64,000 nucleotides of DNA from Aspidapion aeneum (lineage: Eukaryota > Arthropoda > Insecta > Coleoptera > Brentidae). Of this stretch, positions 32,216 through 44,098 are shown piece by piece; position 1 is the stretch's first letter, and each line of letters starts with the position of its first letter. Location of the stretch: the NCBI GenBank assembly GCA_963576565.1, contig OY755038.1:63088622-63152621 (forward strand). The letters run 5' to 3'. The notes under the pieces were generated by a model. That model had not been told where the DNA came from. It saw nothing but the letters and a program-made list of their open reading frames with translations, and did no database searches. A program made the translations under genes and the position numbers.

Positions 32216-34150
32216 TCACAAGCTATTATGAAACTGAACTTCACTTCATATTGCTCAACTGTTTTTGTTTGTGGAAATGTAATCACTTTACGCACTTTTC
32301 TTATGAATAATATTATTTTTAATAATAATTAACAAATAATATTTGATAATACATTGTATTCTATTTCACATTCACATAGTTACATTACTATAATTGAATA
32401 AATCACAAAAGAGATTTGGGTGGCAACTACTGGTCTCGAAGGATGTTTATTTCTCTGCAACAAGTTTTTTATTTGGACCAACATAGCAGATGATAGGTAT
32501 TGCTTGCAAGCTTGAGAAGTTTGTTGTTGTTGTAGACACATAAGTAACCTGTAACAAAAAAAATCCTATATTAAAAACTAATATTTTTCAAGAAGATGCA
32601 AATTTTCCAGCACTATTTATTTTAAAAAAGTACTACTTAGGTATGCAAACAAAATTTTTTTAAATTTTAATGCCTGTGTCTCAAGACCAACTTAAGCTGA
32701 AATTTTATTGATTCCTACAGTTTTTACTGGTATTTTACGCACAGGAAATAATTTAGCTATGCCTTTAAAAATATTTCCAAGTGAAAAAAAAATATTTTTT
32801 TGGCAAAGGGGCTCTTGTTAGCGAAGTTACTAGACAAAACTAGACTAATACTTACGTTTGAACATATCGCACAACAGCTACCAAACCAAAACTATCGAAC
32901 GTTGAACATAAATATAAATTAGTTGAATATAAATTATAAATTAAAATAAAAATTTCCAGAAAAATGCAATCCTAACCCACTTTTGTCTTTATCAAGCTTA
33001 TTTTTTGTTGTGAAATGCAGAACTGACTGACGGTAGCGTTGCACAGTGGGCCAAATCAGATATCCAAATGCAATTTTTCTTGGTCATACTAAATATTAAC
33101 AAAACCAACATTTTTTGAAAGAATGGAATAAATGTATGTTTATAAGCCAAGGAAGTAGCTTGGGGAAGGGGGAAGCCCTCTAAGATCAAAATTAGCCCCT
33201 TTCAAACGAAATGAACATAATCTATCAGGGGCGCCGACCAAGTCCACAAATAACATGCGGACTAGGCCTTCCTTCTCTGTTTTTTCTAGAATTTTAGTGA
33301 TATAATTAAGTGATTCATAATAAAAAAATAAGCTCTCCTAGAAAAAGAAAACATCGTTTTACTTTAATTGCTGTTTTTGTAGTTTAATAATAATATACAA
33401 ATAGATTCCTACATAAAAAGTATAACTGCCTGTATTTCTATGGGAAGGGGTAAAGTGAGATATTCCCCTCCACCATAACCAGCCCCCTCATAACAAACCT
33501 ACCACAATCTGCCCCCGGCCGATATCATAAGGACTGAAGATTTTTGAAGTGTAGGCGCGTTTAGCAGTTTTTGTGGGTACTGAATTAAACTGAGCCGTCA
33601 GGCTCGGCAATGTAACGCTCATTCGGGTGAAGTCGGCTCGAGTCGACTGTGAGAGGAACATTCAGCGAGCGACATGATGATGCAGATGAAGGCCAGTATT
33701 ATTCATTTTGCCTTGTTGAAGTTTACACTTCTGCCGTGTGGTCTTAAGCACACAATAATTTTTTATTTAATGATATGACATAACTTTGTAAAAGTCACTT
33801 TTGCATTTGGGTAGGGGAATGTATCCACGATCAAACATAACAGGTATTTTCCTAAATAAACCAGATCACGTTTTTAGTTTCCATAAGTAACGGCTCAACG
33901 AAATCTTTATGGTTAAATATAAAAGATAGATCAGTGTCCCCTTCTAATACAAAAAATGTTTTTGAAAAGAAGAAACATTCTGTGCCGTTATGGAACTTGT
34001 GTTCCAAAATAAGACAAGAGTTGCAACAATGTTTTAAGAAACTTGTAGGACTTAAATATGTGTTTCAAACTTATGTATGTTTTACTTAGTACACAGTTTT
34101 TTTTTGTACTGAATTTCTAATTCAAATCAGATCATATACAATTTTTTATT
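32216..34150. other. AT-rich spacer, no gene seen
   Basis: No coding pattern. A somewhat GC-richer piece at 33560-33690 shows no recognisable motif. Confidence 0.45.
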
Positions 34151-34716
34151 TATACAAGGTGTTTAAATTATTGTAACTCAAAAAGTTTATATAAACATAG
34201 ACACGCAAACGCTTAGTTTTCGAGATACAGGGTGTTAAAATTTCATATATTTTTTAGTATTTTGTTTATAGCTCGTGCAGTTTTTGAGATATGCAGCTCA
34301 AATTTAACACATATATTTAGCTGGTGTCATTACACTATAAGACATATCAAACGATAGTAAAAATCTAGAAGTTGATACTTTTTCAGGGCTTATGTCACTT
34401 TTTCCTGGGATATTTTTTTGTTGTAGGCCACTGGTAGATTCTAAAACAAGAAATAAAATCCTTGTTTCGTTTGCAAATTTTTTTGTCTCTTGCAATTTTT
34501 TCGCATATCTAATCGTTTATAAAAAAGCTTTTGCGCCAAAGACTGCTATTATCAAAATAAAAAATGCTTCGGTATGGCATGGCGGCTATATCAAAATAAA
34601 CAAAAAATATTATCTCGAAAACTAAGCGTTTGTAGACCTATGTTTATATGAACTTTTTGTCTTAAAATCACTCAAGAAATTTAATACTAAAATTATGTTA
34701 TTGAACACCCTGTATA
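34151..34716. mobile_element. Palindromic MITE-like element, ~565 bp
   Basis: Starts TATACAAGGTGTTTAAATTA and ends, in complement, TATATACAGGGTGTTCAATA. Inner matched pairs include AAACGCTTAGTTTTCGAGAT near 34209 and its complement near 34606. Non-coding; the open frames inside follow the palindrome. Confidence 0.6.
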
Positions 34717-35064
34717 TATGGGTCTGAGTGGAAGAGCGTGCTAAACAAACGATTTTTTTTTCTAATAGTGCCTAATTTTTCTCAAATTTTTGTACGCGGC
34801 GACATTTTTTTCATTGAATATTTTCTGTCATGTGCACAATAAGGTTAATGGGTGGGTGGGAGGGTAGAAGAAAGAAAATTCTTATTATTTGTATTTTTTT
34901 GCAATACTTATTTTAGGTACTAGCAGGTGGAGCCCATCTTCAGTAAACCAATCTATCCTACCTAAACTATATCACACTCGTCCCTTTTGTACGAGTTTCC
35001 TTATATCTTCCATTACTTAAATCTTTTTCCGATCTAAAAATTAAACCTATTAAATGAACGGACA
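34717..35064. other. Spacer
   Basis: No gene seen; a GGTGGGTGGGAGGG run near 34851. Confidence 0.4.
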
Positions 35065-35160
35065 AGTCGCTCCCCTCGGTGGCGCAATAGTCTAGGTACT
35101 AATTGTAGGCTAGGCTACAAATGTCCGCCCTTTTTTGCATTGGTTCGGTTAGGTTTGTGA
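35065..35160 (+). ncRNA. Possible tRNA-derived SINE head
   Basis: TGGCGCAATAG at 35080-35090 fits the RNA polymerase III A box (TRGYNNARNNG) exactly. GGTTCGGTTAG at 35142-35152 is an imperfect B box, 51 bases further on. No tRNA cloverleaf can be drawn with confidence and no poly(A) or short-repeat tail is obvious. Confidence 0.3.
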
Positions 35161-36974
35161 CTTTTGACCTAATTAGTCCATTAAACAAGTGTTTACTACT
35201 TTAGACATTATTTCATACATATGAAAAATGACCGATAGTTTTAAAAAGTAGAAAAGTATTTGTAAACATAAATATTATTTTTCAATATTAAATCAAATCT
35301 TTATAATTTTTCCGTACAAATTGTACATAAAGAATGGGGGTTAAGGAATATCTGTACTAAAACATTAATTAAAAGTGGTTTGGTTAGATATTATTAAAAA
35401 AAAACTTGAATTAAGTACATGTTTGCATTTTCACTAATATAACAATATAACCATCAAAATGAAGTTATTTTTATTTTATATTTGGATTGCCTTAAAAGTT
35501 TGACTTTGGAGCAGTGATTAAATTTAAAAAAAATCGATTTTAAAGGAAAAAAACAATTATACCCACATCCCAGCCAAAGCTATCAGGTAAAAATAATCTA
35601 AAAATGCGGAATTATTTTTAAAAAGAGTATCGTTATATAAATCCAAGTATGTGACATTCTCTTTCATTTTGTTTTAATGACTGCCTTTTTAAATTAGTAG
35701 TTTTGTAACCGTGTAACCAAATTAAATAAATGTTCCGTCAATTAAAACAAATAAGTTGTATAGTTTTAGCGTATAGTAGCCCTCTTGAATTTTAAAAAGA
35801 GCCGTATTAATCTTTATTTGCATTTAAAGCCTTAAGGAAGGTATCGCTTTCTTATTCCAACTGATTAGTAACTAACCTAAAAAATAACAATAGCCGGCTT
35901 CGCTGGTTCAGCCTGACTTGCACATGTCATAGCGTAAAAAAATCGCCTTAACAAGGGTTTATAAAACATGTATGCCAAATTTCATTAAAATTGGTTAAGT
36001 AGTATCTGAAATAATCTTTATATTAAATTTGCGATCATTTTTGTTTAGTTGGATTGAAAAACTTATTTACTTCACATATATTTAAAAAAAAATTAAATTA
36101 GTACCTGGTCAAATATTTAGCTGCATTTTAAATATGAAATGTTTTTATAGGACACCCGGTACATCGGTAGCTAAAATTTTGAGGATTTACTACCCCTTAA
36201 TCTTGTAATACAAAACTGCTAAATTATAACAATTGCTCCCACTGTGCGACGACCCTCCACACTATTCATCGCCACTGCCAAGGGGTGCTGTGGAGTCTAG
36301 ACCGGCGGCGTTGCCGGGCATCAGGTTAAATCTTGAGGCTAAAATTTTTTAGTCGGCCAAAACGATCGGAAGGTTAATTTACAAAAATCGACCCCCTGAA
36401 GATAAAATCTAGAAATAGGTTGATAAATGTAAGCATAATTTGCACTAAGTTTTTCTGATTTTTGTAAGGTCACTTAAAGTTTTGCAGTCTTGGATTGGAA
36501 CTTTAAGTGAAGAGTTGTGTTTTGTTTCTGCGAACTTAACCCAACTAAAGTTAATCAACGAAGGTAAAATAATAATATTTAGTACAATTAGACTAGTATA
36601 TTGGGGATATATTATATTTAAAAGTAATCACTAAACAAAATATAGTATCTTTGGATGGGTTTTTCAGATTTATTTCAATTACTAAAAGTTTTTCCACATC
36701 TTTTTAAAAATTAAGGATTGTCATTGCAGTGATGTTTTATAGCTAAATTTAATCAGTAATTCAATCCTGAATTTTTCAAACACGCCTGCAGTTGCCCAAT
36801 AAGCTTATAAAAAAAAAATAGCATGAGTTAAAAAAAATAATAAACCAACTTAAATAGCCAGTTATTTATCCAAAATGGCCTAAATTTACTGTCATATTGT
36901 ATCTATCAGATGGAGGATAGAACGAGGAATGAAACTATACATATAAAACTATTAAATTTCAATTTTTATATCAA
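35161..36974. other. AT-rich spacer
   Basis: No gene seen. 35890-36010 has a repeat-like tail (CCAAATTTCATTAAAATTGG). A CGCCACTG hAT-like terminus lies at about 36270-36277 next to a small GC-richer patch (36241-36320). Confidence 0.4.
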
Positions 36975-37290
36975 CGTTTTACCTTCCTAGCCCGTGTAGC
37001 AATGACTAGAGAAGGTATTATTTTTGACGATTTTTTTTTTCAGATAACGCTGAAAATATGTTATTGGGTGTATTTTGACCTATCTTAGCCATATCGTCGT
37101 GATGTCTGTCTATGTGTTTGTCTATTATTTTTCTCCGTAACACGATTGCTCCTAATTTTCACGTAATATAGTGTTCGACACTCTAACGAGTTGATAAGAT
37201 TTTCGTCAAAATCCATAAATGCTAATGACAGTTTTTTGACAATTAAAAAGTTAGTAGGAGCAGGCCAAAAATAATTGGACAAATGAAAAT
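36975..37290 (-). repeat. Interspersed repeat family R1, copy C
   Basis: Inverted relative to D. It opens with TTTTACCTTCCTAGCCCGTG, then GCAATGACTAGAGAAGGTAT, and carries AGTGTTCGACACTCTAACGA; it is truncated after ACAATTAAAAAG. Confidence 0.65.
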
Positions 37291-38364
37291 TACAATACTT
37301 GTGTTCTGACGAGAATAACCCGATATTCCTGGATCATCAATTATTGTATTTCTTTACATATCAACATTTTTAAATATATATTTTTTAAAAGGGCAAAAAT
37401 ACCTGAAACTCTGTTAAAAAGATTTAAATGCCCGGAAATTGCGTCCACTACCCAAAAAAAAAACAGTTTTATTCGTGTTGTATTTTGTATTTTTCCAAGT
37501 TCTTTCGAGAACTAAAATATGTTGACAAAACTTTGGAAATCTCTTGCAAATTTTCATAGAGGACATCAAGTTTTTTACCAGGTACTTGTTTTACCTATTA
37601 CGGGTATTAAGCATACACCTAATATTCCAATACCCATGGTAACTGCCCATTTATGATGCAAACATGAGAGCCTTGGGGTCCTTAAGCAAAAAAGACCTGA
37701 TTGGTTGCTTTCAAAGAGATATGCATATTATTTCTATATAGTAGGTATTATTGCAATACCTACGGTACCGTGCTATGCAGAATGCAAACATATTTGAAAT
37801 AGCAATATCAATGGGTATAAGTCTATCCTTTTTGCGGTCCTTGAGATAAAATTTCCTGATGGGTTATACTTTTACGCATGAGTATTATTTTATTCTTGTA
37901 TTCGTTACGTCAAATCATCGGCGTACAGTTGACAAAAACTCTATCTATGTAAATTTGGTATCTGTGCATTTTTCGTATCTTTATTTCTGAATATTTGCAT
38001 CAAACGCCAACCATTGTGTAAATAGGTAACAGGAAGTATCGGAATATTACGTATATGGTTTAAGTTCCTATCACTCACACAAATTTGCTTGTACCCTTCT
38101 GTAAAATTAATGTTTTGTGACTTATTGCACTTCTGCTGTTACGCAAAGATATTCCTCCTTTATCTTACTTTACAATTTAACCGTGTGCAAATGCAAAACT
38201 CACGCGCTAATTGTGCAACCAAGTAAGTAAAGAATTTATACGGCGACAAATGTTTTCATTAGAACGAAACGGCACGAACGCATGGAGTAAGACAAAAAGG
38301 GTATATTGCACAGTATAGTATAAAATGGAAATAGCAAAGTATTTTTTTTTACTATTTACTTTAA
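37291..38364. other. AT-rich spacer, no gene seen
   Basis: No coding or repeat structure that I could identify. Confidence 0.45.
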
Positions 38365-39665
38365 AAAATCATAACAAAAACATTTTATTTAAAAAAAGCC
38401 AAGTAAGCGAAAATGGTTTTTCGTAAAAAGAATTTAGATAAAAGTAGAGGCAAGTTCTCCAATACAAATTAAAAAATGATATATTCTTACTAGTTTGGAA
38501 ATGTTTTTTTTTTAAACTTTGCTGTTGTAGCCAAACTTCTTTATGTTGAATTAAGCACAGTACCTAAGAAGCAATTGCAACCGTAATAGCCAAGTTTAGA
38601 AAATAATTTTCAAACTAGTAAGAAACTTTTATTTCGAAATTTTTATTGGAGACACATTTATCTCAACTCTTTTTACGGAATACCATTTTCGCGTACTTGG
38701 CTTTTTTTTTACATGAAATGTTTGTGTTATTATTTCACTCCTTTTTTAAAGGATTTTGATAATATTTACGTACCAAAGTAGTAAAATATGTGAAGTATTG
38801 TTCAAAACTTTTACAATGCCTTATTAAAAATTTTGAGGTTTTTTAGTTTTTTCTTATAGTTTTATCACAGTTCCTAGCAGTCTTTCAAAGGTGAGCTCTC
38901 TATCATTTCTGAAAGTGGGCTATGTTACTTTTTCATAACTTTACATTTATAAGGAAGAGCAATTAATTAAAACTTTTGTGTTTTTTAGTTTTTTTCTATG
39001 GTTCTGGCATAGTTTTTATCGGCCTTCCAAAGCTCGGCTCTCTAGCGTTTCTGGAAATGAGCAATGTTACTTTTACATAAATTTACATTTATATCATATA
39101 GGGGAGGGAGGCAAATTAAAATTTTGGGATTTTTAAATTTTTTCCTGCAGTTTTATCCTATTTCCTATCAGTCTGTTAAGGCTCAGCTCTCTAGCGTTTC
39201 TGGAAGTAAGCAATGTTAATTTTATAAAACTTTACATATATAGGGGAGGGGAGTAAATTAGAATTTTGGGGTTTTTTTATTTTTCCCGTTAAGGGTTTGG
39301 CCATAATCAGTCTGCCAAATGTCAGCTTTTTTATAATGTCTGGAAGTACAGTAGAATTTTAATGAGCTATACTTGAGTATAGATAGTGATAGTGATATAT
39401 ATGTGATAGTGATATATATGTGATAGTGATATATATGTGATAATGATATTGATATAGATAGTGAGTGAGTGACTGAGTGGCAATTTCAAGGTTTTTTGAA
39501 ATTTTAACTCTATGCAGATCTATGACTTTGCAAAGTTTGAGTTTCGTAGCTTATTCCGAGCTAGAGTTTAAATAGGTCAAATATGGGCTGAAATATTTTA
39601 AAAAAAGATAGTACAGCAGTTTTCGCGAACTTGGCGGAGCACTGCCGTGCCCCCAGATTTGTTAA
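38365..39665. mobile_element. Palindrome + tandem repeat element, copy 2
   Basis: Same plan as 5.12-6.51 kb: palindrome 38380-38730 (GCCAAGTAAGCGAAAATGG to CCATTTTCGCGTACTTGGC), then about four ~150-bp units (38820-39370) with AGCTCTCTAGCGTTTCTGGA and ACATAACTTTACAT-like motifs, then the unique tail ending GCACTGCCGTGCCCCCAG. An 18-bp array is inserted in the tail. Confidence 0.7.
39385..39447. repeat. ~18-bp tandem array
   Basis: Three near-perfect units of GATAGTGATATATATGT inside copy 2 of the palindrome/tandem-repeat element. Confidence 0.85.
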
Positions 39666-39689
39666 ACAAACAAAACTGCATTTTAGACT

Positions 39690-40204
39690 TGTTGTGCTAT
39701 GTACTAATATTCTTCTGAATAAGATACTAACAGAAAAAATAATCCCAATCAACTGGAAAGAATAAAGCAGACCTAAAAACTATACTATATACAGATATAC
39801 AGATACCAATGAAGAGAACAAGTAGGCTTCAGAAAAGGTTTTAGTACAGTTGACCACCTTTCGATAAAAATCCAGGAAAGGACCAAGCCAATCCTCATAG
39901 GAGGAGGTGTAAGCAGGGTGATACAATATCCCTTAAACTATTTAACCAGGCCCTAGGAGATATTTTAAAAAAGTTAGATTGAAAAGAAATAGGCATCAAA
40001 TTTAGCGGACAATACATGAATAACCTACAATATGCTGCCTTAATAACAGATGGGAAAGTACACCTAGTAAAAATGATGAACTGTATACAGCAACTAAAAA
40101 TATAGGCTTGAGTATGAACTACACGAAAACTAAGATCATAACAAACACAGATAAAGATATCACGATCAGAATAAACCAAGAGAAAATAATAGAGGAATAT
40201 ATAT
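39690..40204 (+). pseudogene. Non-LTR retrotransposon reverse transcriptase, upstream part
   Basis: Plus-strand frames with several shifts and stops give 'KILTEKIIPINWKE', 'VGFRKGFSTVDHLSIKIQERTK', 'GDTISLKLFNQALGDILKKLD', 'IGIKFSGQYMNNLQYAALITD' and 'MNYTKTKIITNTDKD'-like pieces in the order of a LINE reverse transcriptase (thumb side after the catalytic motif). Where F-A-D-D is expected the sequence reads Y-A-A-L, so the catalytic Asp pair is lost. The gene resumes at 40630 after an insertion. Wording and order resemble RTE/BovB-like insect LINEs. Confidence 0.65.
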
Positions 40205-40620
40205 AAATATATATAGGTATATATATACCGGGTGGGCCAAAAAAACCGGACATTTTTTTTTTATTATAACTTTTGAACTATACAACGATTCTAATGGGAC
40301 AAACTGCACTTGGCAGAGAATTAATCAGAGTTTTGACTGAATGTATTTTTTTGTCCACCATCTTAAAATCCAAGATGGCGGACGAAATTAAATTGTACCC
40401 TTCAAAGATGTTCGTTTATTCTCGTGTTGCGGAAATGTCTTAATTATTTTTTTAAATGAATAAAAAAGCTGCATTCTCGCCACGCACAACAAGGTATGAA
40501 TTAGCAATATCAGTTCAGTGGTTCTACAAAAAATTGTTTTTTTTTCAATCATTGTTTTGCATATATACAGATGCATATATGCATATATATATATAGATTG
40601 GCAGGGGCAGCGGTAAATTA
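40205..40620. mobile_element. Insertion splitting the LINE
   Basis: Starts in a TATATA-rich run, then ACCGGGTGGGCCAAAAAAAC, and ends in another TATATA run near 40605. Contains AATCCAAGATGGCGGACGAA. The LINE frame is present on both sides but not here. Type unknown; no clear inverted ends. Confidence 0.5.
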
Positions 40621-40629
40621 AGGTACATA

Positions 40630-41082
40630 TTAAAAAATATCCTCAGTACCTCAAAACGAAAGTGTAAACCCAATGGATCCTTCATTAGTTACCTATGGAT
40701 CCTAGACGTGGACACTTACAAAATCAAAATTTGAAAATGTAACTAAAGCCCAAAGATCAATGGAAAGAAAATGTTACGTGTAAAGTTAACGGATAGAAAA
40801 ATAATGGTTAAATAAGAAGTAAAACAAAATTAAGGGATGTCAGAGGGAAAGTATAATATCAGTCAGCAAGACGATCGATGAAACAAATTTATTGTATACT
40901 GGAGACCATGAGAAAATAAAAGAGGTAGGGGAGGACTCCAAATATAATGGGCAGAAGATGTGAAGAAACATGCTGGAACTAGATAGATGAACACGGCGGC
41001 AGACAGAGAATAATGAAATATATTGGGGAAGGCGTATGTCCAAAGATAGATCAAAGCAGGCTAAATAGATAGATAGATACTA
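40630..41082 (+). pseudogene. Non-LTR retrotransposon C-terminus and tail
   Basis: Frames with shifts give 'QRSMERKMLRVKLTDRK', 'YWRP', 'NKRGRGGLQI' and 'WAEDVKKHAGTR', then 'MNTAADREI' and 'KYIGEGVC', the usual order at the end of an RTE-like ORF2. A short (TAGA)n tail follows at 41064-41080, typical of such LINE 3' ends. It is the continuation of 39690-40204. Confidence 0.65.
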
Positions 41083-41892
41083 TGCACTGCTGTTTTGAAA
41101 GCTCTATACTATTTTAATTAAGCTTATTTATCTCGCAGCTACTTCTATACGGATACGATTCTTTAGTCGTGTTACTCACGGTACTATGGAGTAATATACT
41201 TTTGAACATGTGCATGCTTGTGCCTCCTACAAAATCGTATGATTTGACTGCAGACTGATGTCTGGCGACTTTAGTACAACACGGATAAATTGATTATTTT
41301 GTAACATGGCTCGACTCAAAAAAAAATTTTGCTTGCGTGCTTATTTTGACCCTCATTTGGCTGCGTAAAGTTAAACTTTGCACACGAAAACTCCTTGCAC
41401 ACTAATTTTTAATTCGTATAATTACAATTGCGTATTCATTAACGATTTTTTATATTCTTAAGTTTTTTGTATAGAGCACTATTTAAAACGGAAAAGAAGA
41501 AGGGTCCTTTGCTTGCTCTTTTTTTTTGTGTTTCACTGAATTTTAGCTAAAAAGTACCATGGTTAATTATAATTTTTAAAATACATCCCCACTATAAATG
41601 TCATTTTCCAACAGCAGAGAATCGTTTATAAGATATCACAAAAATTCGGGTGAAATAAGTTTTATTATTTATTTATTTTAAGTTGTTTAAGACACTCATA
41701 GATTCCTAACAAGCGTGGAAGTATTCCTAACAAGCGTGGAAAGTGTAATTTTTCACACGTGATTGTAGTTTAGTAGTGTTGGCCGGCAATTAAGTGCGGA
41801 AAAGAAAGTTTCGTAAGTTAGGAGAACTATGTTTTCTTGAAGCATGCGGAAATATAAAATAAATAAAAATAGATAAGTATTCCAGTAAATCC
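41083..41892. other. AT-rich spacer with a 21-bp tandem duplication
   Basis: No gene seen. ATTCCTAACAAGCGTGGAAG is duplicated at 41702-41722 and 41723-41743. The unit resembles the arm end of the palindrome at 56009-56127. Confidence 0.5.
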
Positions 41893-42350
41893 TAAATAAA
41901 ATAAATGGATCCATCTGACACCTTCCTAGCTAGCCTATTAACACACTTCAAGTGAAGCCATAATATATCAGCCTTGAAAACAGTTTTTTGTAAGTATCTC
42001 AGAAACTAAAGCTCTCACGAAGTTTTTCGTTATAACACAAATTATTGACCAAGATGGATTCTACCATATTCCAAAAACCGCCTATTTAATTGTCAAAAGC
42101 ATTAATGGATTTTGACCAAAATCTAATCAGCGCGTTAGAGTGTCGAACACTATTTGACCTGAAAATTTTATAAAAATCGGTTCAGCGGTTAAGAAACTAT
42201 CGTGTTGCGGACAAAAATAATATATACACACACACAGACAGACAGACATCACGACGACATTGCTAAGATAGGTCAAAATATCTGAAAAGAAAATCCTCGA
42301 AACTAATACCTTCTCTAGCGATTGCTACGCGGGCTAGGAAGGTAAAAATC
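41893..42350 (+). repeat. Interspersed repeat family R1, copy D (most complete)
   Basis: From AAATGGATCCATCTGACACC through ACCTTCCTAGCTAGCC (41927) to GCTACGCGGGCTAGGAAGGT at 42348. Contains GAAAATTTTATAAAAATCGG near 42163, a (CA)n(GACA)n microsatellite at 42228-42250 and CGAAACTAATACCTTCTCTA. No open frame. Confidence 0.7.
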
Positions 42351-43379
42351 GGTAAATAAAGACAATAGCTGCAAAAAGGTCGAACCTTGTTAGTTTCGGT
42401 AAAAAATATTATTTAAAAATAAGGGTTCAACATTTTTCTTTTTTTCTGAATTTTAGCTGAATTTAGCGTATGTTGTAAGGCCTCGCCAAACTTCCAACTA
42501 AATCTTCAAACGCCATCATATGGTCCTGCTGTGCAACCCTGTAGAATTGATAGTGACTTGTTTTAGCCAAAAAAGGTTTTGGAGCGGTGTTTAATAAGCT
42601 TAAAAAATGTCCATAAGAATGGAGCATTATTTGTCAATGGTGAACTTATATGTATACTCCCTCTATCTAGGGTACATTTTCAAAGCCGTCATAAACATCT
42701 ATAGTGTATAACCTGTATTACCTGTCCAAATTTAAGTGCCTATTAAATCGAAAAATATTTTTATACGATAAATATTTAACATTATATATATATTTTTTTT
42801 CAGTGTTGTACTCAGTATTTTAAATACTTAAAGTAAATTTTTAAGTACAAAAAATACTTCAAACATTTGATTTAAGTACTATTACAAAGGTTTGTATTGC
42901 AATTTTAGGTATTTTATTTTTTAATTATATTTCCAGATATCATGTGCGTGACTCATGATAAAAAAAATCTTAATACTAAAATACTGTTTCTTGATACTAA
43001 AGGTATTGAGCAATCATTTTTTAAGTTGTCGGTCTAATAACTCATCATATACTCGTCTTCACATACTTAAAATAAACAGTTGAATATAGGTAGGTATAGG
43101 TAAGTATAAGTATACGAGTAAATATTTAACCTTTACCAAAAACAAAGACTAACTTTTGTCGAATTTGGTACTTTTACTTAAATTTAGATAATTCTAGTCA
43201 ATTTACTTGAAATGTTAACTACTTCCAATGTTACGTATACTTGTACTGGTACTTGTGACTTATTTTAAAAAAAGATAATAAGGACACTCATCTTACTCTA
43301 AGTTAAGTGTCCTAAGTAAATATTACTAAACTAGGTACTTACAGCAGCACTGACTATTACGCATGTTCATTCTCAAAAG
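42351..43379. other. AT-rich spacer, no gene seen
   Basis: No coding pattern; many TACTT/AAGTA repeats give a low-complexity look at 42820-43270. Confidence 0.45.
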
Positions 43380-44098
43380 ACAGAGTTTTCGCATATCTAG
43401 AGAATGCTATTAAAACCTACCTACTTAAATTATTATATCGCAGTAACTCTAAAAACCTTGAAAAAAGTACACGGTATGGGAATACAACTTAACGACCGAT
43501 TTACCATAGATACAGTACAGTTTGCTGACGACCAAGTAATTGTAGCAAATAAAAAAAAAAGAGTAACAAAAGTGGCGGTTAACAGTGAACGTGGACAAGA
43601 CACAGTAATTTTCTATTATAAACGAATCAAGTAAGTTAGAAATAGAAAATGGACAAAAAATATCTCTATGCAATGAGTATTTATACTTGGGTGTCACGTT
43701 TGATAAGACAGGAACAGACTATAAAGAACTGTAAAAAAGAATTGTAAAAGCAAAAAAAGTTATTAAATGTCCTAACAGTATTTTATGGAGCAGAGCGATA
43801 AAAAAAATTAAAAATTTAACATATATGAAACAGTGGTCAAAAGCACGCTGTTGTATGGACTAGAGACTTGTCGCGTAACGGAAATAAGAAACAAAAATGG
43901 AAAATGCAGAAATGAATGCAATAAGAAAATCAATGAGAATATCTAGAACAGATCATATAAGAAATGAGTTCATAAAAGAAAGAATGGGAATCGAGGGAAG
44001 CATAACGAACAACATTACTACACGACAACTGATAGGGTACGGCCATGTATAACGGATAAACGATGACAGAGAAAGTGTCCTAAACTTGAATGACAATA
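43380..44098 (+). pseudogene. Non-LTR retrotransposon reverse transcriptase, 5' piece
   Basis: The first open stretch (to 43634) contains 'KKVHGMGIQLNDRFTIDTVQ' followed by the catalytic FADD (43521-43532) and 'QVIVANKKK'. Frame-shifted pieces follow in LINE order: 'CNEYLYLGVTFDKTGTDYKE', 'RIVKAKKVIKCPNSILWSRA', 'IYETVVKSTLLYGLETCRVT', 'MRISRTDHIRNEFIKERMGI', 'TTRQLIGYGHV', 'RINDDRESVLNLND'. It stops abruptly at 44098, where a DNA transposon begins, and its 3' end resumes at 47582. Multiple shifts and stops make it dead. Confidence 0.72.

Noticed and set aside
30363..36277. A hAT element from CAGTGGCGG to CGCCACTG
   Set aside because: Flanking 8-mers differ and the interval contains unrelated repeats.
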